A DNA stretch of 64,000 nt from Phaeosaccion multiseriatum (GCA_965112735.1 OZ218953.1:4216001-4280000); one strand, 5' to 3'. Positions 1-12,829 are shown, counted from the first letter of the stretch. Notes: generated by a model from the letters alone, not told the origin. Translations and numbers: made by a program.

Positions 1-786
1 AGCTTCGTTCGGGGCTTGAAGGAGAAGGCTTTCCGCGCACTGCTCGATAAGGTCTGTCCGTCCATCGGTACCCGCAGTCGGTACTCGGCACTCGGTAGTT
101 GGTAGTCGTCCCCTCGATGCCCCGACTTGCACTCACGCCTTTGTATCCTTTTGTACCTAACCCCCCTGCTGCTGGCGGCGCTGCTGGCGGCAGGACATCA
201 GCTTCTTCGATAGGACGTCGTCTGGAGAGATCACCGCTGCCGTGACGTCAGACATCGCGGCTGTCAAGGTAAGTGTAAGTGTACGTGTGTGCCACAGGTT
301 CGTGTAGAGAGAGAGAGGTTCAAGCTGGCACACGCACACACGCACACAAACACACACACCAGACGACCACGGCCGCGCCGCTTCCCGCCGCCCAGTCGAA
401 GGCGCCGCGCAGTCTAGCCTGTGTCCGCCCTAAGAGAACTCCCTCCTCTTGCCTCTCCTCTATCTTGCCCCCCTTGTCCTTGTGCCGTGACGTGACCTCG
501 TTGCGCCGCCGCTGCCCGCCGCTGCTGCCCCCCCCCCCCCCCTCTGTCTAGGCTGCCCTGCAAATGAACCTGCAGCGAGACCGAGGAATCCGAGCCGTCA
601 TGGAGACCATCATGGGCATGTCTGTGTTGCTCGCGGTACGTCACGTGAAGCCCAATGCCCTCGTGTACTTACTCTATTGCCCCTTCAGCCCGATGTACAT
701 ACATGCGGTGTCTTTTCCGTCTCTTGTCTTTTGCTTCTTGCCTCACCACCTTACGTTCGCATGTCAATGTGTGTGTGTGTGTGCGT

Positions 787-827
<41 letters not shown>

Positions 828-2498
828 TGTGTGTATTGGGGATGCAGGTTCAGTTCCAGCTCGCGTGGATCTTTGCATTAGGTGGGTGAGAGGGAGGTAC
901 CGGGCATGCATGCATGCGTGTGTGCACTCCTGCGCTCGTCGGGGGAGATGGTCATGACCGCGCGATTTTTGTCCGCTCTCATCACGTGGACTGTCTCACT
1001 CCATACGGCAAGCTTTCCCTCCATCACACACACACACAGCTTGTGGATCTCAAGTCTTTGCTGTGGACTGGCCGCCTGCGCCTGCGCCTGCCTGTCTGTC
1101 TGTCTACCTGCCGGCCTGGCTGCCTGCCTGCCTCCCTGCCGGCCTGCCTGCCTTTCTTTCTTCCTTCCTGCTTGTCCTGAAAAACGCAGTGATTCCGGTG
1201 GTCGCGTACGGGCTGGCGGAGTCCCGCAAGAAGCTGCAGACCCTCGCGGGAGAGGAGGGCGAGAGCGTGGCCAAGGAGCAGGGCATCGCGTCCGAGGTGC
1301 GGTGTGCGCTAGGAAGGGCCTTGGAAGGGGCTTGGAAGGGGCTTGGAAGGGGCTTGGAAGGGGCTTGGAAGGGGCTTGGAAGGGGCTTGGAAGGGGCTTG
1401 GAAGGGGCTTGGAAGGGCCTTGGAAGGGGCTTGGAAGGGGCTTGGAAGGGGCTTGGAAGGGGCTTGGGGGTTGAGGGATGGGGATGTTGGAAGAGAGGAG
1501 GGAGGGAGGAGCCGGCAGGCTGAGAACAAGACTGGGAGGGAGGAAGCCCCCCCTTGAAAGCAGCAGCTGCATCGAGGACGGGAGAGTGGAGAGTGGGGAG
1601 GGATGGATGTGAGTCTGGCTCTGCCCTCTGCTCTGGGCCCTCTGCTCTGGGCTCGGGATGAGACGCCGTTCTACCTATTCCGGTGTTTTTTTATTTTCGA
1701 ACCTTCCTCCCCCCCCCCCCTGCGTTCCTCTCCTCTCCATCGCTCCTCTCCACAGATTGTGCGGAACATCCGCGAGGTGCGATCGTTCGGCACAGGTGAG
1801 TCAAGTTCGCCGATCTTCCCCCTCTCTCGGCCTTGTGAAGTTCGCCTTTCTGCCTCTGCCTCTCTCTCCCTCGGGTTCCTGCCTTCGTCCTCCTCCTCCT
1901 CCTCCTCCTCCTCCTCCTCCTCCTCCTCCTCCTCCTCCTCCTCCTCCTCCTCCTCCTCCTCCTCCTCCTCCTCCTCTTCCTCCTCCTCCTCCTCCTCCTC
2001 CTCCTCTTCCTCCTCCTCCTCCTCCTCCTCCTCCTCCTCCTCCTCTTCCTCCTCCTTGGCACTTTGCACACGGACCTTGCCCATTTCGATATCACTCGAA
2101 GCCCCTTGCGGAGAGTGGAAAGAAAAGCAAAAAAGTACATGGCACATCCACCCCACCCACTCTCTCCCTGCGTGTGCGTGTGCGTGTGCGTGCGTGCGTG
2201 CGTGCGTGCGTGTGTACTGTCCGTGGCGCAACCACCAACAGAGAGCAAGGAGCTGGCCAGATTCGCCTCTGCGGCGCGACGAACGTCCCCAATGTCCATC
2301 CAAGCGGGCCGCAGGGCGGGTTCGCTGGAAGCGCTGAACCGAGCTGCCATCTACGCGAGCATCCTTAGCGTGGTGTACTTCGGGGGCAAGCGGGTTACAG
2401 CTGGCTATATGACGGCCCCCATGCTCATCAGCTTCATCGGCTACTGCTTCAGTCTGAACTTTTCCATTCAGGTGGGTGGATGGGCTGGCATGTGTATC

Positions 2499-2564
<66 letters not shown>

Positions 2565-5376
2565 CGTGGAGGTGTGTGTGGTGTGTGTGCGGGGAGGGGG
2601 GAATGGGTGCGTGAGCGGGGGTGGGCGCGTGTGTATGCGCAGGTTAGTACCTGACACCTCACACCTCACACCTCACATCTCCCACCTGATACCTCAGTTT
2701 GACGAAGTCTACCACCCCACCCTCTACCCCCCATTCCGTTCCGTCCACCACCCCCTCCAACCCTGACCATCTCTCCACCAGGGCATGAACTTCACAGTGG
2801 CGGACTACAAGCGTGCCATGGAGGCAATGAAGCGCGTCATGGCGGTGTTCCCGGGCAGCCAAGGCCCTTCTCAGACTGGAGAGCGACCTCCTACTGCCTC
2901 CTCCGCCGCCACAGGAGAGGAGAGGGGCGGAGGAAGCGCGGGCTGTATCGTTATTCCCAAGCAGGAGTTTGTGGGCAATGTTGAGCTCAACAAGATTAGC
3001 TTCGCCTATCCGGTGCGGCCCGATGTGGAGGTGTTCTCAAGCCTTTCCTTGATGATCCCTGCCGGTAGAGTGACTGCGTTGGTGGGCCAGTCGGGGTCGG
3101 GCAAGAGCACGATCGCCGCCCTGTTGAGTGGATTCTACTCTCCGCAGAAGGGAGCCATCCTCATCGACGGCCTGAACATTATGGACGCCGATCGCAAGTG
3201 GCTGACGCAGAGGGTGGCGCTCGTTGGCCAGAACCCCGCCCTGTTCTCAGACTCGCTTGCTGCCAACATTGCTTATGGCGTCTCGGGCCCCCTGACGCCG
3301 ACAACGGCAGCGACAGGGGCGGATGATGGACGAGGAGGAGGAGGAGGAGGAGGAGGAGGAGGAGGAGGAGGAGGAGGAGGAGGAGGAGGAGGAGAAGGAG
3401 GAGGAGGCAAGGGGAGTGAGGCGCTGAGGGAGAGGGTCGTGGAAGCGGCCAAGCAGGCCAACGCCCACGAGTTCATCATGAGTTTCCCAGAGGGATATGA
3501 CACACTTGTCGGAGAGGGGGGGGTGCAGCTCAGCGGAGGACAGAGGCAGCGCGTGGCGGTGAGTGTGTGGCGGAAGACAGGCAGACAGACGGACAGACTG
3601 GCAGACCGGCATAAAAGACAAGGAAGAGACGGACGCCAGCTAAGCGCCTCTCTACGGCCTGTCCTGCCCGTCCATGTGCCTGCAAAGTTTGCCCTCCTCC
3701 TCTTCTGGGCAAAGGAAGCTGTCGTCACCACACCCTCACCCTCCTGCGAACGGAACCCCCTCCCTTTGCACTCTCCACCCCCCGAGTTGGTCTCCCCTGC
3801 AGCGCATGGGCTGCTCCTTGCTACTGCTGCGAGTGGCGTCATCGGCTGCCGCTCCACTGGCCTGACGTCACCCTCTCCCTCCTCCTGCTCCTCCTCCTCC
3901 TCCTCCTCCTCCTCCTCCTCCTCCTCCTCCTCCTCCTCCTCCTCCTCCTCCTCGTCCTCCTCTGTGTGCAGATTGCCCGTGCCATTTTGAAGGACTCTTC
4001 TATCCTCTTGCTGGACGAGGCCACAAGGTGAGATTCGTGCATACATACATACATATACATACATACGTACATACATATATACATACATACATACATACAT
4101 ACGTACGTACGTACATACATACATACATACATACATACGTGGGCTTGAATTGCAGGATTGCTCTCCTTGTGATAGATAAAGGACGTATGTATGTATGTAT
4201 GTATGTATGTATGTATGTATGTATGTATGTATGTATGTATGTATGTTCGTATGTATGTATGTATGTAGATGTATGTATGCTTGCGCTGGAGGGGTGCTCT
4301 CATGCCTACTTTGTACTTCGCAGTACACCCTTTTGTCCTTTTCTCTCCACCCCACCTTCTGCCCCCCCTCCCCCCTCCCTCCCCCTTTCTTTCCGTGGTA
4401 ATCGTCTCATCTCGGACCTGCAATTTCAATTTCCCTCATCATTCTTTCTTTGTCTCGCTGCCGTACCCACTCACTCACCCACCCACCCACCCACCCACTC
4501 ACTCACTCACAGCGCGTTGGACGCCCAGTCCGAGGCCCTGGTTCAGCAGGCCCTGGACAGGCTCATCAAAGGCCGGACGGTGCTTGTCATTGCACACAGA
4601 CTCTCCACGGTACGACGGGTCTTAGATACGTCTTAGATAGTCTTAGACAGGTCTTAGATATGTCTTAGAAAGGTCTTAGATAGGTTTTAAGGTGACAGGT
4701 CTTAGATATGTCTTAGATAGGTCTGAAGAATGGACGTGAAGAGGGAGCGAGGGATGGGGAGGGAGGGAGGGAGAGAGGAAAAGGGGCCAATTCTTGTACC
4801 TGGACTCCACTAAGAAGCTCTTGAAACATCCACAGCAGCAACGCACTGAGATAGGACTTGTGTGTGGCCTCCCCTGTCCTCCTCAACCCGCCCTGTCCGT
4901 CCACTGCCTTCCAAAGGTGATGAACGCTGACAAGATCATTGTGCTCAACAAGGGCGAGCTCGTGGAGGAGGGTTCGCACGACGAGCTCTTGGCCAAGGTA
5001 ATGGGGGGGGGAGGGCATGACATTCTCCCCTAGTAGTTAGAGCATCACACTCTCTCACTCGCTTCGCTCTCTCTCTCTCTCTCTTTGATCACTCAACTCT
5101 CTCGCTTCACTCTCTCTGATCGCTAACTCACTCACTCACTCACTCACTCACTCACTCACTCCCCCCCTCTCTCACTCACCTTCTCACTCACTTCACTTCC
5201 TTTCTCCCTCCGTCCTCCCCTCGCTCGTTTGCTCATGCTTGCACGCACTTCCTCCCCTGTCTTGTTGCTTTTCTCGCCCCCCTTCCGCGGCAACAACGAA
5301 CAATGCAAAGCAGAGAGGAGCCTACAGCGAGCTCATGCGCACACAAGTGAGCAGCTTCGGGGTGCTCCCCGACTAA
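1..5376 (+). CDS. ABCB-type ABC transporter, 5'-truncated by window edge
   Basis: This is the C-terminal part of an ABC exporter half-unit that would use ATP to move a substrate across a membrane. Exons: 1-51, 194-268, 552-635, 848-881, 1190-1296, 1756-1795, 2242-2471, 2782-3558, 3972-4027, 4513-4609, 4917-4997, 5314-5376; all junctions are in phase and give 564 visible residues. The first seven exons encode transmembrane-domain helices, including [13 protein letters not shown] and [13 protein letters not shown]. The nucleotide-binding domain shows Walker [10 protein letters not shown], a Q-loop [12 protein letters not shown], the signature [10 protein letters not shown], Walker B ILLLDEAT and the H-loop VIAHRLST. 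An in-frame (GGA)n tract inserts a polyglycine run between Q-loop and signature. The motif set fits the TAP/ABCB half-transporter family; substrate and membrane cannot be told. The start lies outside the window. Introns are filled with microsatellites. Confidence 0.93.
769..836 (+). repeat. (TG)n microsatellite in ABC intron
   Basis: Nearly pure TG dinucleotide run inside the intron between the exons ending at 635 and starting at 848. Confidence 0.9.
1313..1468 (+). repeat. 11-bp minisatellite (unit AGGGGCTTGGA)
   Basis: About fourteen near-identical copies of the 11-bp unit lie head to tail in the intron 1297-1755. Two copies carry a C substitution in the G run. Confidence 0.9.
1889..2056 (+). 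repeat. (TCC)n trinucleotide tract in intron
   Basis: About 165 bp of TCC with occasional TCT interruptions, inside the ABC transporter intron 1796-2241. It generates long spurious poly-Ser, poly-Pro, poly-Glu and poly-Arg reading frames. Confidence 0.95.
4036..4275 (+). repeat. Opposed (ACAT)n and (ATGT)n tetranucleotide arrays
   Basis: An ACAT-type array at about 4036-4139 is followed, after about 45 bp, by a (GTAT)n array at about 4183-4275. The two are complementary and could fold into one long hairpin in the intron 4028-4512. Confidence 0.85.
4617..4725 (+). repeat. TCTTAGATAG-type short minisatellite in intron
   Basis: Imperfect 10-12 bp units built around GTCTTAGAYA are repeated about eight times within the intron after the H-loop exon. 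Confidence 0.7.
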
Positions 5377-5872
5377 GTCAAGACACGTCAGCAGCTCAGC
5401 AGCTTTAGTGGGCTCCCCGACTTCCGACAGGAGGGGAGGAGGCCCCTTCTCTCTCATGGGCAGCTTTGCTTTGTTGGTGTAGCGTAGCGTATTGCCGCCA
5501 CGCGGTGGTCCACAAGGAGCCATAGGTGGACGTAGAGGGAAGGAAGGACAATGGAGACCAGTGGGGAGCTCTTACGACGTCGTGACCTTCCGGGGGAGGG
5601 ATGGGCAAAGTGCAAAGTGGCGCACCGATTGGAGAGTCCGGTTCAAGTGAGCAGCTCATCCTCCTCAATTTTTAATTTACTTTACTTTATTGTTTTGGTC
5701 TCTTCTCTCGGTTTATTAGTTGTGTGTAGTTGGGTGGAAGAAGGAGGAAGAAGGCCACAGGAAGGATGGGGTGTGTGTAAGGCGGAAGGGGGGGGAGAAA
5801 AATAAGTCAACGTTTTTGCTGACTTGTTGCGTGAAAAAAAAGACAGGAAAAAAAAACACCTCACACAGTAAA
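5377..5872. other. Intergenic interval between ABC transporter and lumen-protein gene
   Basis: No credible exon seen. It holds the presumed 3' UTR of the transporter, a partial echo of the GGGCTCCCCGAC motif after the stop, and an A/T-rich stretch near 5665-5700. It must also hold the promoter of the gene starting at 5873. Confidence 0.5.
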
Positions 5873-7078
5873 ATGCAAATGACGCCGTTGTCCTGCTCCC
5901 GCTGTGCTACGGCTCTCTTGCTCTTGACTGTGGTGCTTCCCTCCAATGCCTTCGTTGTGGCGCCAACGCGCGCAAGTAGTCAGCTGCGAATGTCAGCAAC
6001 AGGGGATGGTAGCAACAGGAACAGCGAACCCCAGTCACGGAGGAGCATGGTTCAGTGGGTAGGGAAGGCTTTGGCAACTACGGCTGGAGCATCGGTGGCA
6101 ATCCAGGCAATCGGAGTGCTTCCAAGTGAGTCAGGGATGGGGCAGTTTTGTTCGTCTCCACTGTGTGAAAGTCTCTGCAGTGACCGTTCTGCATGTGATT
6201 ATAGCGATGCGTTCCTCTCATAGCCCCCTCTACCTCTTTTGCTCTCTACCCTTACTGATGCAGCTCTCCCAGCAGCAGCAGCAGTAACTGGGTTTCCCGA
6301 GTCGGCGCGTCTTCTCAAAGGATACCAGGAGCTGACCTTCCTCCTGGAAAACTGGGACAAGGTGCGTGATGAGGACCAAACGTGGCAACCACACGGACCC
6401 CCCCCCCCCTCCTCCTCCTCCTCCTCCTCCTCCTCCTCGAGTCATAGTCAGCAGGGGAGCTTAGAGCAGGGAGGATGGGGGGACTTCCCTAACAGGGGGG
6501 ACATGTGTATGGGTGCCGTCGCCCCCCCCGGACTTGCCTTCAGCACAAAGTTTGGTACTGCTGGCCCATGTGCTTTCTCCTCGTCTCGGTCACTCTTGCC
6601 TTCTACTCTCTCCTCCCCTTTCATCGCATTCACTGCCTGACTCACTCCTCCTACCTGTCTGCCTGTCTGCCTGTCTGCCTGCCCACATGCCTGCCTCACT
6701 GACTCTACAGGAGACAGAAAAGTGCCAGCCGGGCGGTGAATGTGCTAAGAATCCCGATGTGGTCCGCAAGTACCTCGGGCTGCGCTCCACGACAGACCCT
6801 TTGTTCCAAGTAGAGAAGGTGAGCGACGCAGCGAGGGGCAGAAAGACGGGCGGGTGGGGGGCTGGGCTTGTGTGTGTGTATGTGTGTGCGGGCAGGTGTG
6901 CGTGCGTGCATGGGTGCCGAGCATTCAAGGTTGAGCAAAGAGAATAGAACGGGAGCCGTTGGCCTTCCAAGTGGATGGGGCATGGGTATATGAAATACGC
7001 ACCACCCACGCGTCTTTCTCTGCTGTCTAACCTTTGCTCTGTGCGCCGTGGTTGTGTGTATGTGTGTGTGCGTGCGTG

Positions 7079-7112
<34 letters not shown>

Positions 7113-7674
7113 CCCCCAACAAGATTCTGATCAAGGGCGAGAGGATCGCGGCAGAGGCTGACTTGGACGTTGACGCGTATATTGAGGCGGCAGAGGCCTT
7201 CCAAAGCACACAGAGCCTGGCCAACAGCATGGCATTCACCTCCACCTTTGGAGAGTACAACCCGGGGGGGGGCAAGGAGACCATCGAGAAGTATCTCGAA
7301 GAGTCAAGGAAACAGGTGCAGTAAGGCAGTGAATGTGTTTTCTACGAAGTATTACGCAAGGTGTTTGGTGTGTTTGGGGAGGGGGGGGGGAGGGAGGAGT
7401 GGGTGTGGCACACGCAGGGATAAATACAGCAAAGTGTTGTGTGTGTACTCGCGATGGAGTCACCGCACCCGCACCGGCACCCACCCCACCCCTCTGTCAG
7501 TGTGTCTCTCCCCTCTGCCGCTCTCGGCCCAATCGTCTGTCGTCTGATGTTCCTCTGCTATCATATCATAACTCACCTGCTTTTGTCCTTGTGGTGCTTG
7601 TGGTGCTTGTGGCATAGGTGGTGGAGTGTCAAAAGTCGCTGGGGACCATCGTAGACATCCTCGGGCTGAAGTGA
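5873..7674 (+). CDS. Predicted thylakoid-lumen protein with plastid and Tat-like targeting
   Basis: Exons: 5873-6125, 6264-6361, 6711-6818, 7124-7315, 7618-7674 (235 aa). The N-terminus has a secretory-type hydrophobic stretch (CATALLLLTVVLPSNA) followed by FVVAPTR, the aromatic-after-cleavage signature used for heterokont plastid entry. A second targeting segment follows: twin arginine (SRRSMVQW), a moderately hydrophobic stretch, then an Ala-rich cleavage region (LPAAAAV), as in Tat-exported lumen proteins. The mature part, about 145 aa, is mostly helical and contains YQELTFLLENWDKET, VRKYLGLRSTTDPLF and FGEYNPGGGKE. I do not recognise it firmly. A small helical-bundle photosystem-associated lumen protein (PsbQ or Psb31 type) is an inference from size and targeting only. 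The acceptor before 7124 is AAG. Confidence 0.85.
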
Positions 7675-8064
7675 ATGAATGGAGGAGTGCATAGAGGCAA
7701 GCAGGAAAGGCAACATCGCATCGCATCGCATCGCATCGCATCGCATCCCATCGGATCGCCACATCCTTCCATTACCTTATCAGGGGTGGGATGCGGCTCC
7801 TCTTACAGGAATTAACCTAAGAACCTAAGAATTATGTGTGTTAGGAACAAGATGCCGCGGTGGGCGTGCTTGCAGGGGAGGCAGAGGGCAGGCGTGGAGA
7901 TGCCGTGGAGGGGTGCAACTTGTGAACTTGTTTAAACTAAACTAAGGGGGGGGGGGCTCTATTTTGGGGGCCTCCGTTAGCGTCGTCGTTCTCACAACAG
8001 TGACATAAGAATTCAATAGAAATATAGAGACAGCAGTTACATTATTTGCTCATTCCGTCGCTAT
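7675..8064. other. Convergent 3' intergenic region with CATCG pentanucleotide repeat
   Basis: Separates two tail-to-tail stop codons. It contains about six tandem copies of a CATCG pentamer near 7713-7748 and a poly-G run near 7945. No gene seen. Confidence 0.6.
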
Positions 8065-10170
8065 TTATTTTGGCTGCGCGTGTCTCCTCTCGCGCTTCTC
8101 CCTCGCCCTCCCCTCCTTCTGGTCCTGGTCCTCCTCCTGCCCTGTGGCCTGTTGTTGTATCACCAACTGCCCCTCCTTGGCGTCTCTCGTGGCACTGACG
8201 TACGCCTCCGCCACAAGCTCGAACACGTGCTGTGCCCTCTCGCTGTGCAGCGGATAGCGCAGCCAGCGGTCGGGATGCCATAGCAGCGACAGCCTGGTCG
8301 GGTGGAGGGGAGGGGAGGGGAGAGGTAGGGGGAAGCGGACGATCAGGTATCTATTCATGCGTGTGATCCGAACCGGCGTAGACGTGTCATGACAACAAGC
8401 TTTGTCTCTACTCCTCCTCCTCCTCCTCTTCCTCCTCCTTCTCCTCCTCCTCCTCCTCCTCCTCCTCCTCCTCCTCCTCCTCCTCCTCTTCCTCCTCCTC
8501 CTCCTCCTCCTCCTCCTCCTCCTTCTCCTCCTCCTCCTCCTCCTCCTCCTCCTCTTCCTCCTTCTCCTCTTGCTCTCCTTCCCCTACAAACCTGTAGTAC
8601 GACTTTCTAATCTGCCGGAGCGATACACTCCCGGGGGGTGAGCCATCCCCGGGGGTTGAGCCATCCCCGGGGGTCAGGCCCAGTCTCTCCAAAGGGGACT
8701 GATGAGCGCTCGGCAGATCCACCCCAGTCTCGAGTGCCTGGTGTCAGGATAGCAGGGAGGGGGGGGAGATTGGTAAGTGAGTGGCGGCGAAGAGTGATGG
8801 TAGGGCCGCCGCGGTAGTCACAGTAGCAGCAGCAGCAGCAGCAGTTGGTGATACAGCAGCAGCAGCAGCAGCAGCAGCAATACGGAGGAGGACGAGGAGA
8901 GGTCCTTGTGGACGCACCTCTATGCCCCGGTGGTAGTGCAGCCATGCCTCCTTATTGGACATAGCGCTGACCCCCAGCCCGATGCGCTGCAGCAAGTCTG
9001 CGCAGACCAAGGCATCGAAGGACTGAGCCATGGATCAGGCAAAGCAAGCCAAGGGCAAAGCAAGCCAAGGCAAGAAAGGATATGGTAAGATACGAAGAGA
9101 AGGTAAGAAAAAAGATAAGATAAGATAAGGTAAGATATGATTCAGGCACGACACAGCACGGCACGGCATGGTGACGGAGGGGGTGGGAGAGGGGGGGGAG
9201 GAGGAGTAAGGGCGAGAAGGAGGATGCATCCGTTCATGACGACAGGCAAGGATTACGGACATGGAAGGGTGCACAGTGGAGGCCAGCAGCAGCAGCTGGG
9301 ACACCCGAGCGAGAGAGGCCAGTAGGGGAGGGGAGTCGCGCACGCACACGCACCCACGCACACACGCAGCCAGCCACCCACCCACCCATCCACCCACGCA
9401 CCCACCCACCCACGGACGCCCACCCACCCACCCACGAACACACGCACCCACCCACCCACCCACGCACACACTCACCCACCCACGCACACACGCACCCACC
9501 CACGCACGCACACACGCACCCACCCACCCACGCACGCACACACGCACGCACCCATGCACACACGCACCCACCCAAGCACACACGCACCCACCCACCCACG
9601 CACACACGCACGCACCCACCCACCCACCCACCCACGCACACACGCACCCACCCACGCACGCACACACACACACACGCACCCACCCACCCACCCACCCACC
9701 CACGCACACACCCACCCACCCACCCACGCACACACGCACCCACCCACCCATCCACGCACGCACACGCACCTGCGGCCATAGCACGAGTCTGTCCACCATA
9801 GCGCCGCTCCCTCCACTCCTCCCCTCCGTTCCTGTAGAGCCCCCCCCCCCCGCTGCCCCTGCCCCTGCCCCTGTATCACCAACTGCTGTCCCTGCCACCC
9901 TCTCAGCGGCCCCGGGTCCCTCCGCGAAGCACATGGCGTGGTTAAACACCGTGGAGCACTCCTGCAGGAGCCGCTCGGAGCGGGAGGGTGCCACCACCAC
10001 CATCACGGCCGCCATGAGCTGAGACTCCACCTAGGGAGAGCAGAGGCCAAGGGGTGGTGAGGGGGAAGAAAAGTGGAGGGGTGGGGGGTGGGGGGAGAGG
10101 ATACGAGGACCATCATGGGCCGGGCGTGCGTGCGTGTGGGAGTGCGAAAGTGTACGTGTATGTGTAAGTG

Positions 10171-10215
<45 letters not shown>

Positions 10216-11804
10216 CGTCTCTCCCTCTCGCCCTCGCCCTCTCTCTCCCCGACTCCCTCTTTTCTGCTCACCTGAAAGCACAAGCTCACGTTCCCCGGAG
10301 CGGAGAAGGTCAAGTGACTAAAGTGCACCACACCTCCCACAGTGGTGTTAAATCTGAGGGGAGGCATGTGGGAACGACGGCCAATGCGCGGGCAGACAGA
10401 GGCGAAAGGTGTGGTTCCGATCAAGGGACCGTATGTTACCGTACGTAACCGTACGTAACCGTAAGTAACCGCATGGAACAAGCAAGGACCAACGACTGTC
10501 AATTCTTCTTTCGTGGCATATCGCCCCCCTCCCTTCCTCCCTTCTCCCCTGTGTCGTCCCTGGCCGCCTCTGACACACCTCCCTCCACCAAGCGACGCCT
10601 CGTGCCTTGTGTCCTCCGTCACGTAGGCCTTGACAACGGAGGAGTCGTCCTGTTCCAAGCGCCTGCCCCATTGGTCACGCAGCTGACACCAATGAGAGAC
10701 GTGTGCAGGAAGGGAGGGGGGGAGTTGAGGGGGAGGAGAGGGAGGGAGGGAGGGAGGGAGGGAGGGAGGGAGGGAGGGAGGGAGGGAGGGAGGGAGGGAG
10801 GGAGGGAGGGAGGGAGGGAGGGAGGGAGGGAGGGAGGGAGGGAGGGAGGGAGGGAGGGAGGGAGGGAGGAAGGGAGGGAGGAAGGGAGGGAGGGAGGGTG
10901 TGAGAGAGAAAGGCATATGGGCGTGGGCGCGAGGGGGAGCACCACATGGAAAGGGAGCGAAGTAGGAAGGAATGGTCACGGGCTTGCCGTGTTTGGATGT
11001 GGGGGAAAATGAGTAAAGAAGGAAGGCTTCATGCCATCAACACAAGGCAAGAACAGGGCATCCTCCTCCTCCTCCTCTTTCCACTCACCATGAGCCTAAT
11101 CTGCATGACATCCCCTGCGTGCATCTCGCCTCTTGCTCCCTCGTGCGCCATCTTCAAAATCTCGAGCGCAGCAGGCACCGCTCGTTCTGCACGGCACTCC
11201 TGCACTGCCTCGGTCATGCTCACTGTCACGCCGCTGCCGGGCCCCACCACCGACCCACCTCCTCCTCCTCCTCCTCCTCCTCCTCCTCCTCCTCCTGCTG
11301 CTGCTGCTGCTCCCCCTCCAATGCTGCTGTTGCTACTGCTGCTACTGTTGCGACTACTACTACTGTTGCTGCTGCTGCTGCTGCCGCTGATGCGGGCACC
11401 TCCTTGGCGCAGCAAGGCGTTGATGCAGAAGGCCGCGTCAGCGCTCTCTGCCTGCTTACATGCTTGCACTCGCAGCGCGGAGGACAGCTGCGGCAGGAGC
11501 AGAGCCGCACACTCGGCAGGCATGGGGGACGAGGCGCCACGGCACAGCTCAGCTCTGGATGGGATGTGTGTGTGTGTGGGGGGGGGGGGGGCGGGGCGCG
11601 GATACATAAACAGCAGGGGCCAACAACAACAACAAACAGCACAAGTGCACGGGCGTCAGCGAGGGAGGTCCCTCAGAAAGAAGGTGCCTCTCTCTCCTTT
11701 CTCTCTCTCGCGCTCTCCTTTTTCTCTCTCGCTCTCTCTCTATCCGCGCCCTCTCCCTCTCTCTGTTCTCTCGTTCTCTCCTATCCTCCCCCCCCCCCCC
11801 CCCC

Positions 11805-11835
<31 letters not shown>

Positions 11836-12794
11836 CTTTCGCTGGGCTGCAGCCCGATCACCGAGCCCTCCGCCTTCTTCCAACACTTCGCCGCTGCATC
11901 CCCCCGGGGTTTGGAGGCCGCTTCGCACAGCTTTAAAACATGCTCCTCCCCCAGTGAGGAGGGCAGCCCCTGTGCGCAGGTGATGGGGTGTGTGTTGTCC
12001 GCCCCTCTGCAGAGGCGGACCACCTGGGTATGGGAGAGTGGTCGTGCGGCGCTGTGTAGAGCGACAGACCCGGGGGGGGGAGCCGAGAGGGGGCACGAGC
12101 CGCCGCCATCTGGGAGTTGTGGAGGGAGGGGGAGGGGGAGGGGGAGGGGGAGGGGGAGGGGGAGGGGGAGGGGGGATTAGACTATGATGATGGGGGAGGG
12201 GGGCATAGCAGCAGGGACAAGGGGGCAGTGGAATGGGAGGGAGAGGTGGGAGAAGGGGCCGGAGAGGGAGAGAGGTGTGGATGGGTGGGTGGCAATGGAT
12301 GGATGGATGGATGGATGGATGGATGGTAGTGGATGGATGGATGGATGGATGGATGGATGGATGGATGGATGGATGGATGGATGGATGGATGGATGGATGG
12401 ATGGATGGATGGATGGATGGATGGATGGATGGATAGATGGATGGATAAAAAGACAGATAGAAGGACAGGCAGAGAGGGAGCTCCCAACGAGACTTGCTCT
12501 GCTCTCGCGGTGTACACACACCCATTCACCGACCTTCTCTGCGGCTGGCCATGTGCGAGAGCCTGGGCATGCCTGCGGAGGCGCACTCGGCCGGCGACTC
12601 GTCAGAGGCGGTCCGACACAGCGCCACTCGCAGGGCAGGAGGGATCTCGGGCGGAGCGGCGTTGAAGCACTGCGCGGCAGCCCTGCCCAGCCGGGACGCG
12701 CGAGGCGGCGACAGTGGTGAAGCTGATGATGGTGATGATAAGGAGAAGCCCTCCCCGTTGGCTGAAACTCCCCCACTACTACCACCACCACCAC

Positions 12795-12829
<35 letters not shown>

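Noticed and set aside
1889-2056. Long poly-Ser, poly-Pro, poly-Glu and poly-Arg reading frames over (TCC)n tracts here and at 3876-3950, 8416-8577, 13663-13780 and 14220-14645
   Set aside because: They are translations of trinucleotide microsatellites in all frames. Most lie inside introns defined by flanking conserved exons.
9330-9780. Possible CRISPR-like array of regularly spaced CACG units
   Set aside because: No unique spacers of constant length; it is a minisatellite in a eukaryotic intron.
9035-10030. 331-codon minus-strand frame rich in Trp-Val-Gly-Gly
   Set aside because: Only 9770-10030 is an exon. The rest is a CACG/CCCA minisatellite in the intron, shown by the in-phase GT donor at the 9770 edge.
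12024-12051. Shorter version of exon 4 of the cysteine-repeat gene, starting at 12023
   Set aside because: The acceptor at 12023 is in phase 0, while the only good upstream donor (12530) is in phase 2. The acceptor at 12051 fits, so it was preferred, with low certainty.
12184-12720. Frames encoding Met-Asp-Gly-Trp repeats
   Set aside because: Translation of the (GGAT)n array; no conserved sequence on either side in that frame.
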